DNA of 64,000 nt, from assembly GCF_900112085.1 (NCBI RefSeq), contig NZ_FOJY01000003.1:124001-188000 (forward strand). The letters run 5' to 3'. A program made the translations under genes and the position numbers. Shown piece by piece: positions 28,501 to 37,309 of the stretch. This DNA comes from Acetitomaculum ruminis DSM 5522. Its GTDB lineage: Bacteria; Bacillota; Clostridia; Lachnospirales; Lachnospiraceae. The number at the start of each line of letters is the position of its first letter. Position 1 is the first letter of the stretch. The notes beneath the pieces were generated by a model. It ran no database searches and was not told the DNA's origin. It was given only the letters and a program-made list of their open reading frames with translations.

Positions 28501-28715
28501 GAATCCAGGGGAGTTTTAGCAGAAGTGATTCCCATGTTATTATCACTTCCCCTAAAATCAGTCCAGTTTGTATCTATATTATTATTCTTTTCTTTGTTAT
28601 CATTTGCTTCTACACCTTCTGCCGATACCGGAAGTGTAGAAAAATCTACACTTCCTATAAGCATCAGCAATATAAGTAAGAGCGAAATAATTCTTTTTTC
28701 TTTCCCAATATGCAT
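24810..28715 (-). CDS. Giant secreted propeller / helical-repeat / Big_2 protein
   Basis: 1301 residues with a signal peptide (cleavage near VSAEG, about residue 33). A PQQ-like beta-propeller opens with WTDFRGSDNNMGIT and covers about 50-450. Cadherin-like modules follow to about 690, then an Ig-like segment, then about five helical repeats, three of them near-identical 75-residue units with KIAQDKEEALKVDEKIQAIG cores. Three C-terminal Big_2 domains close the protein. It lacks the DUF4430-like modules of its downstream paralogue. The last 235 residues and the DNA past the stop codon are almost identical to the end of the upstream paralogue, showing recent duplication or gene conversion. The ATG at 28715 follows GGGAG; a GTG two codons earlier lies too close to that site. 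No cell-wall anchor is visible. Confidence 0.88.
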   Translation of the reverse strand: MHIGKEKRIISLLLILLMLIGSVDFSTLPVSAEGVEANDNKEKNNNIDTNWTDFRGSDNNMGITSAKTPLDSDETCIKWGINSQRGKMCAPLIVGDYIVTCDAADDRDVILCKIDRKTGEVVVKRKLKEEYVNPNYQLIYAEGMYISIGYNGWVRAYDENTLETLWYWCDVDFTYRKTIQYSTIKYKDGYLYVIISCGYNGGDYLICMEAKDEDPTTYQKKKLLWSKLIMLDSRGSGAYINDKVVIIGDRGRKKTGKSSLFSLSKTTGEEVDSISEELTGAICSYIVYNESDGRVYFTSESGYLYSVKLNDDGTFDKESLKSLKVGEMTTSTPVIYKNRCYLGLGVVDIAKDGKLSIAYTYDTDRFSKSSGLLTTGYEEESGYVYVYFCDKELPGGLYCIKDKVGQTKADIRTIYEPKGDYSGESICSPIADAEGNIYYRNDSGYLMALETNPAFISDIKIEGGELNRGKGFNPEKRDNLVIYKKDTKNVKLVVTPQEGTKITIDGKETTSMDITPDKEKTQIVNVKASKGGYEKTYKFEIRCLSDDARLANLYAAYGTSITERPCTVVKGTSEDIYDFKAFGNRKSDICLWPVASDSNAKIEVFPLDNVDKQVIDKDGKIIEKWQYDEGCYDIYQAKDSDTAFVKVVITAEDGITSNEYKVLLCNENFYAPKIIDVTTSNDDRTDNSTVIRFNSNEEGTLHYLVVKQGESVSKEKVSDSEYTKRVLYGDNAIEINDISDEAVDIYFVVSDGKYECDLKKVEVSKAQYYKEAYEEVTKKINAIGEVKLTDECKALIDEARKAYDALTAPAKNGFSADTLKVLTDAEAEYTRLKEEKEAMERKIAQDKEEALKVDEKIQAIGTVSLDKESLELIEEARKAYESLTEDQKTYVTKAKILEEAKAEYVRLKEEKEALERKIAQDKEEALKVDEKIQAIGTVSLDNESLELIEEARKAYESLTEDQKAYVTKAKILEEAKAEYARLKEEKEALERKIAQDKEEALKVDEKIQAIGTVSLDKESLELIEEARKAYESLTNEQKEYVTELKVLEEAEAEYGKLLEDKEYWEKTVSDISLKFTSATLYIGGKVTIVPVILPDTALNKEVTYKSSNSKVATVNAKGLVTAKKAGTATITVTTKDQEKTAKYVVKVINNTITLNSKKVVLYTKTKTSATLKATVRGLKNTVTWKSSNPKVATVNAKGLVKAKKAGNTTITATANGVSVTCSVKVAKATLTIKKSHISIKKGKTANIGAKATPKAKITYKSSNKKIASVDSKGYVKGKKTGRVKITITANGITKKVEVFVS
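25631..26230 (-). repeat. Tandem 225-bp coding repeat, about 2.7 copies
   Basis: The block beginning CTTTTCGCGC on the plus strand recurs at 25631, 25856 and 26081, exactly 225 bases apart, with very few differences. It encodes 75-residue acidic/basic helical units. Confidence 0.92.
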
Positions 28716-28739
28716 GGCCACTCCCTCTTTTTTTAGTCA

Positions 28740-29442
28740 TCAAGAAACAAAAACTTCGACTTTCTTTGTTATCCCGTTTGCTGTTATAGTTATTTTCACA
28801 CGACCTGTTTTTTTGCCCTTTACATATCCCTTAGAGTCTACTGAGGCTATTTTTTTGTTTGATGATTTATAAGTAATTTTTGCCTTTGGTGTGGCTTTTG
28901 CCCCTATGTAAGCTGTCTTTCCTTTTTTTATTGAGATATGTGATTTTTTAATGGTCAAAGTAGCTTTTGCAACTTTAACACTACAAGTTACACTTACCCC
29001 ATTTGCAGTGGCTGTAATTGTAGTATTTCCGGCTTTTTTCGCCTTTACAAGGCCTTTAGCATTTACTGTTGCTACTTTTGGATTTGAACTTTTCCAGGTA
29101 ACAGTATTTTTAAGTCCTCTTACAGTTGCTTTTAATGTAGCTGAAGTTTTTGTTTTTGTATAAAGAACTACTTTTTTGCTGTTTAAGGTAATAGTATTAT
29201 TTATTACTTTTACAACATATTTTGCAGTCTTTTCCTGATCCTTTGTTGTTACCGTAATTGTGGCAGTTCCTGCTTTTTTAGCTGTAACAATGCCTTTAAC
29301 GTTTACTGTTGCCACTTTTGAATTTGAGCTTTTATAAGTAACTTCTTTGTTTAATGCTGTAGCTGGTGAAATCTCAGATACTATGGTTACTTTTCCACCT
29401 ACATATAAAGTTGCACTTGTGGATTTTAAGCTTATATCTGAA
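28740..29442 (-). repeat. Duplicated 3' segment, copy B (matches 24810-25515)
   Basis: Counterpart of the segment at 24810-25515. Homology ends abruptly at the junction with each gene's own helical-repeat region. Confidence 0.9.
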
Positions 29443-32400
29443 ACAGTTGTAAGCTCTTTATATTCTTTTTCTGCATCTGTAAGTTTCTTTAAAGAATCGT
29501 CTGGTACAAATTTTTTTGCACCTTCCCTAAGGCTGTCATAGGCATTTCTTGCTTCCTCTATTAAAGCCTTGCATTCATCTGTTACTTCAATCTTTGTAAT
29601 CTCATTTATTTTTTCTACTACAGCATCAGCAGCCACCTTATTTTCATAGTTTTCATTTGCTGCCACGCTTACATGTTGTATCGATGATGTATTTGTGCCG
29701 TCATTTACTACAAAATAAATTTCACAGCCTTCATCAGGAAGTTCGTCAATAGTTATTTCGTTTGCTCCGTATACAACTGTTTTTCCCAGAGTCTCTATTA
29801 TTTCAACACTATCCGGTGCTTCGCTTCCTTTAGCTTTTACCACATAATATAATTTTCCATCTTCATTGGACTCAAAGCTTATTTTTGTTCCTGTTAGTGT
29901 TCTGTCTTTATCCGAACAATTTAAATTTTTAATTATAGGCGGATATGTTTCCTGCTGTTTTAGGATTACGCTATAACTTTCTTTAGTTATTCCATCTTCA
30001 GCAGTTACTTCCACTCTGACTTTGGCAGTATCAGAATTATCTGCCAGGAACACAGAATATTTTTCTCTTTTGTTTACTTCACCGCTTAATTTTATGCTGC
30101 CATCATCTAAAATCACAGTGTTACTTCCAATTTCCGATACAGGATATACTTTAAGGCTGGCCTTTGAATCATTTAAAAGGGGCCATATATTAATAGCTGA
30201 AGTAACTTTCTTATCAATGGTAGCTGTATAATCTGTAACATCTGCTTTAAATTCCGGTGAAAGTGTAAATCTTGATGTAGTACGAGAAACCGCATTGCTG
30301 ATTTCTAACTGTGCCAAAGTAGCATCATGAGATTTATCAACTATATTTAATATATAGGTTCTTTCTTTTCCATCTTTTGTTACTACTACCGTAATTGTCT
30401 TTTGACCTGATACACTTATTTTTGCTTCTTTACCTGCCTGTCCATTTATGGTAGCTAAGGCGTTTTCAGGGAGATTAAGGCTTAATGTAAACTGCGTTGT
30501 CCCTTCATCTACAGCTATGGTGTGTTCTTTTTTTGAAGAGTCAAATTCCTTTCCACTATCTATTATTGCTGATATTCCCGTAACATCTATTCCATTTAAA
30601 AATGCTGTATTTTTTTCAACTGCCGTAACTGTTCCGGCATCATTTATATAATAGATATTTCCATTTTTATCAGCTATAAGACTCTTAGAACTGCCTGCGG
30701 TATTTTCTGTTGGCAGATAAATCTCACTAACGTCAGCTTCTGTCTGTCCGACATTATCCTTTAAGCAAATAATTCCTCCTGATGTCTTATTTTCTGTAAA
30801 GTAAACATATGTATCTTCATAAGCAGTAGTTAATAATCCTGAAGCCAAAATCGTGAAATCTGTTGAATATCTGTAACTTTCTGTAAATTCTCCATCTTTA
30901 GATATATTTAATACAACTATTTCTTTATTATTTCCATTATTACTTCCAACATATACCCTTCCATTATGTACCAATGGAATTGAGCTTGAGTAGCCTCTTA
31001 TTTGATATGACTTAATACTTTGAAAATCATAGTCCGGGTCATCTGTTAATTTAACAGAATAAATATAACCCTCCTTCGTTGCAAAAATAATCCTGTTACT
31101 GTCTTTATCGTAGGATAAATCTGAGGAAATTTTTCCTTTAAAATATTCATCCTGAAAATCCATAACCACGCCCTGCTTATCAATAGCATAAAGGCCGGCT
31201 TTTTCCTGACCGTCCACCAGGAAATAAACTCCTTTTTCATTTACATAAGCACCGGTAATATTGTATCCCCAAAGATTATGTTCCCAACTTGATGCCTTTA
31301 CTTCATCTGTTTTATTAACATCTTCATCAGTAGTTGAAAGACATACAAATTTTTTATGATATTTTTCTCCTTTGATTCCAAAATATAAATATCCTTCATT
31401 ATATTTAAGACTTGTGGTATCTCCTGATAAATCACTGCTGTAAATCCACAAGGATTGTAAAGTTTTGGCATTTAAAGCCTCAACTTTTCCACCGGATAAA
31501 CCTACAAATATCATTCCCTGGGCATAAACCGGAGAAATATCAGAAACCGCTGTTCCTAAAAGTGCTGCTGTTTTTGAAACTTCTCCTGTATTTTTATTAA
31601 TTTTATAAATAGTATTTCCTGAAGTAAGAACTACGTCATCAGCAACTATAATAGCTTCCGAAAGAGTGGATTTATCAAGTTTTTTGCTCCATTTTTCAAG
31701 GCTTTGACTTGCTGTGATAGCAGTTTGTCCGGGAATCATTCCATTATTGGAGCTACTGTTTCTTAAGTCACTCCAGTCAGAGGAAAGTTTCTCCAATTCA
31801 TCATCAGCAGCTTTTTCAAGATTTATGTTCTTTGATTCATTTTTGTTTAAATTTATTTTTTCCGTGTAAGTTTTATAGCCATATTTTGAAACTTTTAAAC
31901 TATAATCCGTATCACTTAATAATTCATATGTTCCTTTTGTAATGTCTTCAACAGGTTCTCCTGCGCTATCTGTAATATTTACGATAGCATCCTGTGGAGT
32001 TATATTTAATTGTAATTCAACCTTCTTTTCTGTTACTTCCAGGCTACATCTTTTTTCAAATTTTCCAAAGGTAGCAATGATTTCACAAGAACCTAATGCT
32101 AAAGCTGTTACATTTCCATCCTTGTCTACAGTGGCAATATCTGTGTTTGAGCTGTTAAAGGTCATTTTTCCTGAATAAGCTGAACCAGCAGGCATTGTGC
32201 TTGCAGAAAGCTTAAATGTGCTACCCACCTGAGCTACAGCTTCCTCTTTATCCAAAGTAATTCCTGTTATTTCAGCTTCTTTCTTTTCTATAGCCGATTT
32301 TAATTCTTTAGAGGTATTATCAACCTCATTTTGAGAACAAGCCATATTTTGACAATTTGCCTCAGCTTTTTTCATTGCGGTAGCTATGTCACCATCATTA

Positions 32401-33392
32401 AGAAGCGCTTCCTTGCAATCTGAGGAATTTACACTTGCCATAAGGGCTGTAAGTTCTCCCTTATCGGCAGTAACATAAGCCGGCTCATCCTCGTTATAAC
32501 CCTTTTCACCCAGTTCCACTCCGAGATTTACCGTAAACTGAATTCTTACTACCTCTCCCGGTGAGAGATAATAATCTGCAAATCCTACATTTGGAAAATC
32601 GTTATCTACTGAGTACATCCAGCCACTAAATGAGCAAAAATCAAATTCTCCCAGTTTTCCATTTTCATAATCGTCTTCATCAAATCCGCAGCTTTCTCCA
32701 TAACCACTCTCAACATTTTCCTCAAGCTTTGCACCTGTCAAATCCAAAACTGTTTTTGGTGCCGGATTATATTTTGATGCATTTTTATGATTTGAACCGT
32801 AAATCTGAGCCAGGTAAAAACCGCTGGTTGGATCTCCTGTATAATCATATGCATAACCTTCATCATCCAGATATCTAAGAAGAACCTGAGCAGAAGTTTC
32901 TCCCTGATAAATCGGAATTAGTTTTGGCTCAACCAGATAGCCCTTACTTATTGTAAATGCTTCCAGTGAAAACACAGCATATCCAATAAACTCACCTTCT
33001 TTAGCCTTTTGCAAGGTAAATTTATATGTCACACTGGCATTTCCTGCTACGATTCTAATAGTATGTTGTCCATCTTCGTAATTTGAAAAATCAAATGTAT
33101 AGCTGGTTTTTACATTATCATTCCAATTATAAGCCACTTCATCGTCATCTAAATATGCTTTAGAATCTATCTTTTCATCATCTGCATTTCTTGCCCATAC
33201 ATCAATGGTTCTCCTAAAGGCTTTTTGTACAAATCCATCTCGTACATTTGTGGTAATTGTATCTCCTTCATAAGCAGAACCAGACACATCCTGTGCATGA
33301 ACTTCTAAGTATGGCGTGTATAAAATCTGCACAGCCATAAATATAGCCATAAAAAATGCAATAATATTTCTTATGTTTTTATTCCTAAACAT
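28740..33392 (-). CDS. Giant secreted DUF4430 / PEGA / propeller / Big_2 protein
   Basis: 1550 residues from the ATG at 33392 (ribosome binding site AGGAG, six bases away; the frame runs 24 codons further up without a start signal). Signal peptide to about residue 33 (LEVHAQ). Then an Ig-like segment and a DUF4430 domain with the SGWMYSV and RIQFTVNLGVELG strands (about 130-295), a helical spacer, one Big_2 (about 365-445), a PEGA-like beta module (VNITDSAGEPVEDITKGTY), a beta-propeller opening with WSDLRNSSSNNGM, cadherin-like modules, one helical repeat and three Big_2 domains. Its N-terminal third is paralogous to the separate 366-residue gene upstream, and its C-terminus to the next giant. 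It may combine ligand binding (DUF4430, propeller) with wall-spanning stalks. Confidence 0.87.
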   Translation of the reverse strand: MFRNKNIRNIIAFFMAIFMAVQILYTPYLEVHAQDVSGSAYEGDTITTNVRDGFVQKAFRRTIDVWARNADDEKIDSKAYLDDDEVAYNWNDNVKTSYTFDFSNYEDGQHTIRIVAGNASVTYKFTLQKAKEGEFIGYAVFSLEAFTISKGYLVEPKLIPIYQGETSAQVLLRYLDDEGYAYDYTGDPTSGFYLAQIYGSNHKNASKYNPAPKTVLDLTGAKLEENVESGYGESCGFDEDDYENGKLGEFDFCSFSGWMYSVDNDFPNVGFADYYLSPGEVVRIQFTVNLGVELGEKGYNEDEPAYVTADKGELTALMASVNSSDCKEALLNDGDIATAMKKAEANCQNMACSQNEVDNTSKELKSAIEKKEAEITGITLDKEEAVAQVGSTFKLSASTMPAGSAYSGKMTFNSSNTDIATVDKDGNVTALALGSCEIIATFGKFEKRCSLEVTEKKVELQLNITPQDAIVNITDSAGEPVEDITKGTYELLSDTDYSLKVSKYGYKTYTEKINLNKNESKNINLEKAADDELEKLSSDWSDLRNSSSNNGMIPGQTAITASQSLEKWSKKLDKSTLSEAIIVADDVVLTSGNTIYKINKNTGEVSKTAALLGTAVSDISPVYAQGMIFVGLSGGKVEALNAKTLQSLWIYSSDLSGDTTSLKYNEGYLYFGIKGEKYHKKFVCLSTTDEDVNKTDEVKASSWEHNLWGYNITGAYVNEKGVYFLVDGQEKAGLYAIDKQGVVMDFQDEYFKGKISSDLSYDKDSNRIIFATKEGYIYSVKLTDDPDYDFQSIKSYQIRGYSSSIPLVHNGRVYVGSNNGNNKEIVVLNISKDGEFTESYRYSTDFTILASGLLTTAYEDTYVYFTENKTSGGIICLKDNVGQTEADVSEIYLPTENTAGSSKSLIADKNGNIYYINDAGTVTAVEKNTAFLNGIDVTGISAIIDSGKEFDSSKKEHTIAVDEGTTQFTLSLNLPENALATINGQAGKEAKISVSGQKTITVVVTKDGKERTYILNIVDKSHDATLAQLEISNAVSRTTSRFTLSPEFKADVTDYTATIDKKVTSAINIWPLLNDSKASLKVYPVSEIGSNTVILDDGSIKLSGEVNKREKYSVFLADNSDTAKVRVEVTAEDGITKESYSVILKQQETYPPIIKNLNCSDKDRTLTGTKISFESNEDGKLYYVVKAKGSEAPDSVEIIETLGKTVVYGANEITIDELPDEGCEIYFVVNDGTNTSSIQHVSVAANENYENKVAADAVVEKINEITKIEVTDECKALIEEARNAYDSLREGAKKFVPDDSLKKLTDAEKEYKELTTVSDISLKSTSATLYVGGKVTIVSEISPATALNKEVTYKSSNSKVATVNVKGIVTAKKAGTATITVTTKDQEKTAKYVVKVINNTITLNSKKVVLYTKTKTSATLKATVRGLKNTVTWKSSNPKVATVNAKGLVKAKKAGNTTITATANGVSVTCSVKVAKATLTIKKSHISIKKGKTAYIGAKATPKAKITYKSSNKKIASVDSKGYVKGKKTGRVKITITANGITKKVEVFVS

Positions 33393-33477
33393 CTTATTCT
33401 CCTCATAGTAGTAAAGTTTTTTTCCAAAATTTCCTCTACTACTTGCTTTTGAACCCTTTGTCATATTACATCCCCCA

Positions 33478-33514
33478 CTTTAAAACTGCACTTTTAAAGC
33501 GGGGGAATGCTTAC
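33478..33514 (-). repeat. GTAAGC/CCCC hairpin element, copy 1
   Basis: On the minus strand GTAAGCATT is followed by CCCCCGCTTTAAAA-GTGCA-GTTTTAAAGTGGGGG, a nearly perfect hairpin in the leader of the DUF4430/propeller gene. A related element lies at 39505-39556. Confidence 0.7.
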
Positions 33515-33539
33515 AAAGTGTTCCTTATTTGTTGTGCCA

Positions 33540-34640
33540 TTAATTAATACTATTTAAAGCATCTCTTAGTGATGCTACATCTGCATTAATAACCTCCTGG
33601 GAACAAGCAAGATTCTGACAATCAGCTTCTGCTTTGTTCATTGCCTCCAACACGTCATCATTTTCTATAAGTGCTTCTCGCTGTTCTGATGAATTTACAC
33701 TTGCCATTAATGCAGTAAGCTCTCCTTTATCTGCCGTTGTATAAGCCGGTTCTTCCGGACTATATCCTACCTCTCCAAGTTCAACACCGATACAAACTGT
33801 AAACTGAATTCTAACCACATCATCAGGAGATAAATAATAATCTGCAAATCCTACATTCGGAAAATTATTGTTTACAGAATACATCCATCCACTTCCTGAG
33901 CAAAAATCGAATTCTCCCAGTCGTCCATCTTCGCAGTCTGTTTCATCGAAGTTAATATAGTCACCATATCCATTCTCCACATTTTCTTCAAGCCTTACAT
34001 CGTTTAAGCCAATTTTTCTTCTTGGAGCCGGATTTAATCTTGAAGCTCTTGAATACTCTGTTCCAAATATTTCAGCTAAATAAAAACCATTTGTAACCTG
34101 CCCCGTGTAACCATAACCAAATCCTTCTTCTTCAAGGTATCTAAGAAGAACCTGGGCTGAATTTTCCCCTTGATAAATCGGAACCAGTTTTGGTTTTACC
34201 AAATATCCGTTACAAATAGTAAATGCTTCTAATGAAAATGTAGCATAACCGATAAATTCCCCATCCGCTGCTTTTTGTAAAGTAAATTCATAATTAACAA
34301 CAGCACTTCCTGCGGTAATTGTGATAGTATGTAATCCATCTTCACAATCAGAAAAATCAAATGTGTAGCTGGTTTTTACGTAGTCGTTCCAGTTATAATC
34401 TACTTCATTTCCATCTAAAAATGCATTTGATTCAATTTTTTCTCCTGCTGCATTTCTTGCCCAAACATCAACGGTCTTTCTATAGGCTTTTTGGATAAAA
34501 CCACTCGTAATATTTGTTGTAATCGTATCGCCAGAATCTGCAAACACATCCATTGAATGTGTATACAATATCTGTGAAGCCATTAAGATTACCATAAACA
34601 AAAATGCAACAAATTTTTTTAAATTCTTTTTCCTTAACAT
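33540..34640 (-). CDS. Secreted DUF4430-domain protein
   Basis: 366 residues from the ATG at 34640 (ribosome binding site GGGAGG; the longer frame has no start signal). Signal peptide MLRKKNLKKF... ending near DVFAD, an Ig-like segment (TITTNITSGFIQKAYRKTVDVWARN) and a DUF4430 domain with QGENSAQVLLRYLEEEGFGY, GSGWMYSVNNNF and RIQFTVCIGVELG. A helical tail ends ADVASLRDALNSIN. The whole protein matches the N-terminal part of the next gene (same Ig, same DUF4430, same helical spacer), so it is either a truncated duplicate or the ancestral short form. DUF4430 is the domain forming the C-terminal lobe of animal cobalamin carriers; the ligand here is unknown. Confidence 0.86.
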   Translation of the reverse strand: MLRKKNLKKFVAFLFMVILMASQILYTHSMDVFADSGDTITTNITSGFIQKAYRKTVDVWARNAAGEKIESNAFLDGNEVDYNWNDYVKTSYTFDFSDCEDGLHTITITAGSAVVNYEFTLQKAADGEFIGYATFSLEAFTICNGYLVKPKLVPIYQGENSAQVLLRYLEEEGFGYGYTGQVTNGFYLAEIFGTEYSRASRLNPAPRRKIGLNDVRLEENVENGYGDYINFDETDCEDGRLGEFDFCSGSGWMYSVNNNFPNVGFADYYLSPDDVVRIQFTVCIGVELGEVGYSPEEPAYTTADKGELTALMASVNSSEQREALIENDDVLEAMNKAEADCQNLACSQEVINADVASLRDALNSIN

Positions 34641-34649
34641 CTTTACCTC

Positions 34650-34700
34650 CCTGCTATACGGTAAATATTTATACAGATTACTGTATCTACCGCCTGCAAT
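34650..34700 (-). promoter_or_regulatory. Hairpin in the leader of the 366-residue DUF4430 gene
   Basis: On the minus strand CGGTA-(ATACAG/CTGTAT)-TACCG forms a two-part stem ending just before the GGGAGG ribosome binding site. It could influence translation, but no known regulator class is recognised. Confidence 0.3.
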
Positions 34701-34764
34701 ATCAATCGTCACTCCAACATGGGGATTTTTCGATGCGTATTTTTTACCTCCTTTTTTTATTTTT

Positions 34765-34817
34765 CGCAAAATGCCGGTTACCCCATGTATAATCTCTTAT
34801 ACTCCGGCATTTTACGA
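34765..34817. terminator. Strong hairpin between transglutaminase-like and DUF4430 genes
   Basis: CGCAAAATGCCGG pairs with CCGGCATTTTACG around a loop of about 24 bases. On the minus strand no T-run follows, so it may attenuate or protect the message rather than terminate it fully. Confidence 0.4.
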
Positions 34818-34859
34818 AATCTTTGCATCTTTTTATTAATTACCTTTGCAGGTAATATT

Positions 34860-37307
34860 CTAAATTATGAAGTCTACAAACCTCATTTTAAATTTCTTAA
34901 AGATGTTTTGTTTTTTCAAAGTATATTTTCTTGTTTTATCCAGATATCCTAACAGTTTTTCTCTGGCGTTTTCCTCCAGGGAGTGATTAGAGTAAACAGC
35001 TTCATTTACGATTTTAAATACCTCATCAAAATCTGTTGTATCTTCAAGCTGGTCTTTTATAAGTAAATGACTACCTCCCTTAACTATAATCTTATTGTAC
35101 TTAAGCAAATCCAATATATATGCATAAATATGCCCAATGGCAACACTTACATTTACATCCTTAAAACTATTAAGGCGTTTTTTAAGCTCTCTTCTCTTAA
35201 GACAGAAGAAAACAACATAAGAAAGAATCAAAAGACCTAAAACACTTCCACCGATTATAGCTGTCCATTTAACTGCCAGCTCTTGTTTTTCCTGTTTTTC
35301 TTTCTCCGGATCCTTTTCTTCTTCTTCCTGGGTAACTTCTTCTTCCTCGGCCTCGCCTGCACCTTCACCCTTTCCACCTTTTCCTGAAGTCATGGTAGCT
35401 GAAGGTCTCTCCATTATATTTACATAAGGCGGAGTAAATTCCATAGGAATCCAACCTATTCCATCCTGATATATTTCAACCCAGGCATGAGCTGAAGCAC
35501 CTTTAACCTTAAAGGCTACTCCCGGGGTGGCATCTCTTTCCATACCCGGTGTAATCAAATATCCCTCCACATATCTGGATGGTATTCCCAGATGTCTGTA
35601 CATTAAAGCAGCTGCTGTCGCATAATGCACAGAATATCCCTTGGCTGAGCTTAAAAGAAAATCTTCTAAAAAGTCAGTAGAACCTTTATAGGTATTAATT
35701 CTTCTGCTATAGGTTATGTAATTATTTAAGAAATCCGTTATAAGGGCGCTTGCATCCTCGTAAAGATAATGTTTTCCCTTGGAAGTATCTATCTTTTTAA
35801 CCCCTAAGACTTTTTCTATAGCTTTATCTGCCTCTTTAGGAACATCCAGATAATTTTCATATACGAATTTATTGTAGTTTTCCTCGTCTTTTTTATATTT
35901 CTTAAGCTCTTTTTTTTCTGATGCCTTATAATATGACCCTGCAATAAATGGATAAGAGCTTATAAGATATTTTGAAGTTGCAAAGCTGTATTTTTTACAG
36001 CCTGTAATGCCCTTTGACAATGTAAGTGCATCCGAAAAATTATTTGCTCCGCTTATGTCTGAAACTTCGCTGTTTAATTCGTAAGGCAGATAAAGGCATC
36101 CTGAATAGGCATTTACATTTTCTACCTCCACTGATATAGGCTCTGATGCTGCCGCATTTAAAACAGATTTTGTATCATCAGAAATTTCCTCATCTTTAGC
36201 AATAAAAGGCAACAATTTTGAATTAAGACTTCCCAACTGGGTTTTTGAACTAAAACCATCTTTAGCAAGCCAGTAAAACAAATCCTGATTTTTAAAATAA
36301 ACACTACTGTCAAGATCCTTCCAGCCGGTTCCTGTATAAACACTTCCCGTAAATCCTTTAAGATAAAGGGATTCCGGTTGGCTCATTGTCACCTTAAGAG
36401 CCATATCCTCAGATAGTTCCAACTTTGAAAGTCCAATAAAATTTCCTTGTGGCATGGAATCGGTTACACCGCCTCCATATCTTGCATCATCAATATAATT
36501 CAAAATACTCTCTTTGAGATTAGCTACAGGACTGTCTAAATCTGCCTGACTTCCAAAAAGGTAATAAAAAGCCAGAAATCCCAGAAAACTTATACCAAAT
36601 ACTGTAGCTGCCACAGTAAAAAGCACCTTATTTGTACTTCCTGTGTTTTCTTTTTCCATATTGTGCTTAATGATTGACATTAAAACTGCCGATACCATTA
36701 ATGTAATTCCAATAAAGGTTGCGATGCTACCGTTAAAATCTGTCAAAGCACTATCCTTTGGCACTATGATTCTTGTGTCCAAAAAAAGACCGGCAAAAAA
36801 AACATTTACAATTAGCAGGATTAAAATGCGTCCTTTTTTAAGCATTGCCCTGACTGCAAATCCGCAAACAATGGAAAAAAGCACCATAAAAATCATTAAA
36901 TACACATCAGAAGCCGTAACTTTTAACCTGTTTAGATTCTTTAAAAAAGTTACATCGATTTTATCTGACACATCATTTAAAGTCATTAAAAATCCCTGAT
37001 ATATAAAATCCATTTTTAATAACAAGCCCGCCAAAAGCAGGATAAACACTCCAAAAATCCCGTAGGAAACATACTTAAAAAGTCGATTTTCGTAAGTTGT
37101 AATCCCAAAAACAAGTATTGAAAGAACAATTATTGTTGCATTTTCCAAGTTGTTTAGGCCTGTTTCAAATACATTAAAAAAACTGATAAAAAAACCTGCT
37201 ATTAGCAAACTTCCAATTATTAAATTCCCAAAATAATCTTTGTTTAATATTTCATCATCTATATTGATAGCGATTGAATCGCTATTTGTTATATTTTTAC
37301 TTTTCAC
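34860..37307 (-). CDS. Transglutaminase-like membrane protein with Cys-to-Ser nucleophile change
   Basis: 815 residues, resembling the TgpA/transglutaminase-core family that accompanies MoxR and DUF58. About seven to eight N-terminal membrane helices (about 25-255), an extracytoplasmic region with a transglutaminase core (about 510-630), an acidic linker (650-675), another helix (about 682-702) and a cytoplasmic tail. The papain-like triad should be Cys-His-Asp. Here the positions read S559 (KGYSVHYATAAAL), H607 (SAHAWVEIY) and E623 (WIPMEFTPP). The S559 codon is TCT at 35633-35631, one base from TGT. The enzyme may thus be inactive, a ligand-binding pseudoenzyme, or use serine. It starts two bases after the DUF58 stop, so moxR, DUF58 and this gene are one operon. 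Confidence 0.86.
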   Translation of the reverse strand: MKSKNITNSDSIAINIDDEILNKDYFGNLIIGSLLIAGFFISFFNVFETGLNNLENATIIVLSILVFGITTYENRLFKYVSYGIFGVFILLLAGLLLKMDFIYQGFLMTLNDVSDKIDVTFLKNLNRLKVTASDVYLMIFMVLFSIVCGFAVRAMLKKGRILILLIVNVFFAGLFLDTRIIVPKDSALTDFNGSIATFIGITLMVSAVLMSIIKHNMEKENTGSTNKVLFTVAATVFGISFLGFLAFYYLFGSQADLDSPVANLKESILNYIDDARYGGGVTDSMPQGNFIGLSKLELSEDMALKVTMSQPESLYLKGFTGSVYTGTGWKDLDSSVYFKNQDLFYWLAKDGFSSKTQLGSLNSKLLPFIAKDEEISDDTKSVLNAAASEPISVEVENVNAYSGCLYLPYELNSEVSDISGANNFSDALTLSKGITGCKKYSFATSKYLISSYPFIAGSYYKASEKKELKKYKKDEENYNKFVYENYLDVPKEADKAIEKVLGVKKIDTSKGKHYLYEDASALITDFLNNYITYSRRINTYKGSTDFLEDFLLSSAKGYSVHYATAAALMYRHLGIPSRYVEGYLITPGMERDATPGVAFKVKGASAHAWVEIYQDGIGWIPMEFTPPYVNIMERPSATMTSGKGGKGEGAGEAEEEEVTQEEEEKDPEKEKQEKQELAVKWTAIIGGSVLGLLILSYVVFFCLKRRELKKRLNSFKDVNVSVAIGHIYAYILDLLKYNKIIVKGGSHLLIKDQLEDTTDFDEVFKIVNEAVYSNHSLEENAREKLLGYLDKTRKYTLKKQNIFKKFKMRFVDFII

Positions 37308-37309
37308 AG

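Noticed and set aside
33393-33464. Longer N-terminus of the DUF4430/propeller giant
   Set aside because: The extra 24 codons contain the ribosome binding site of the ATG at 33392 and would hide the signal peptide; similar extensions were dropped for several other genes.
19235-34640. LPxTG sortase or SLH-type anchors in the giant proteins
   Set aside because: None of the C-termini has an LPxTG-helix-basic tail or an SLH repeat; all end in Big_2 strands or a helical tail.
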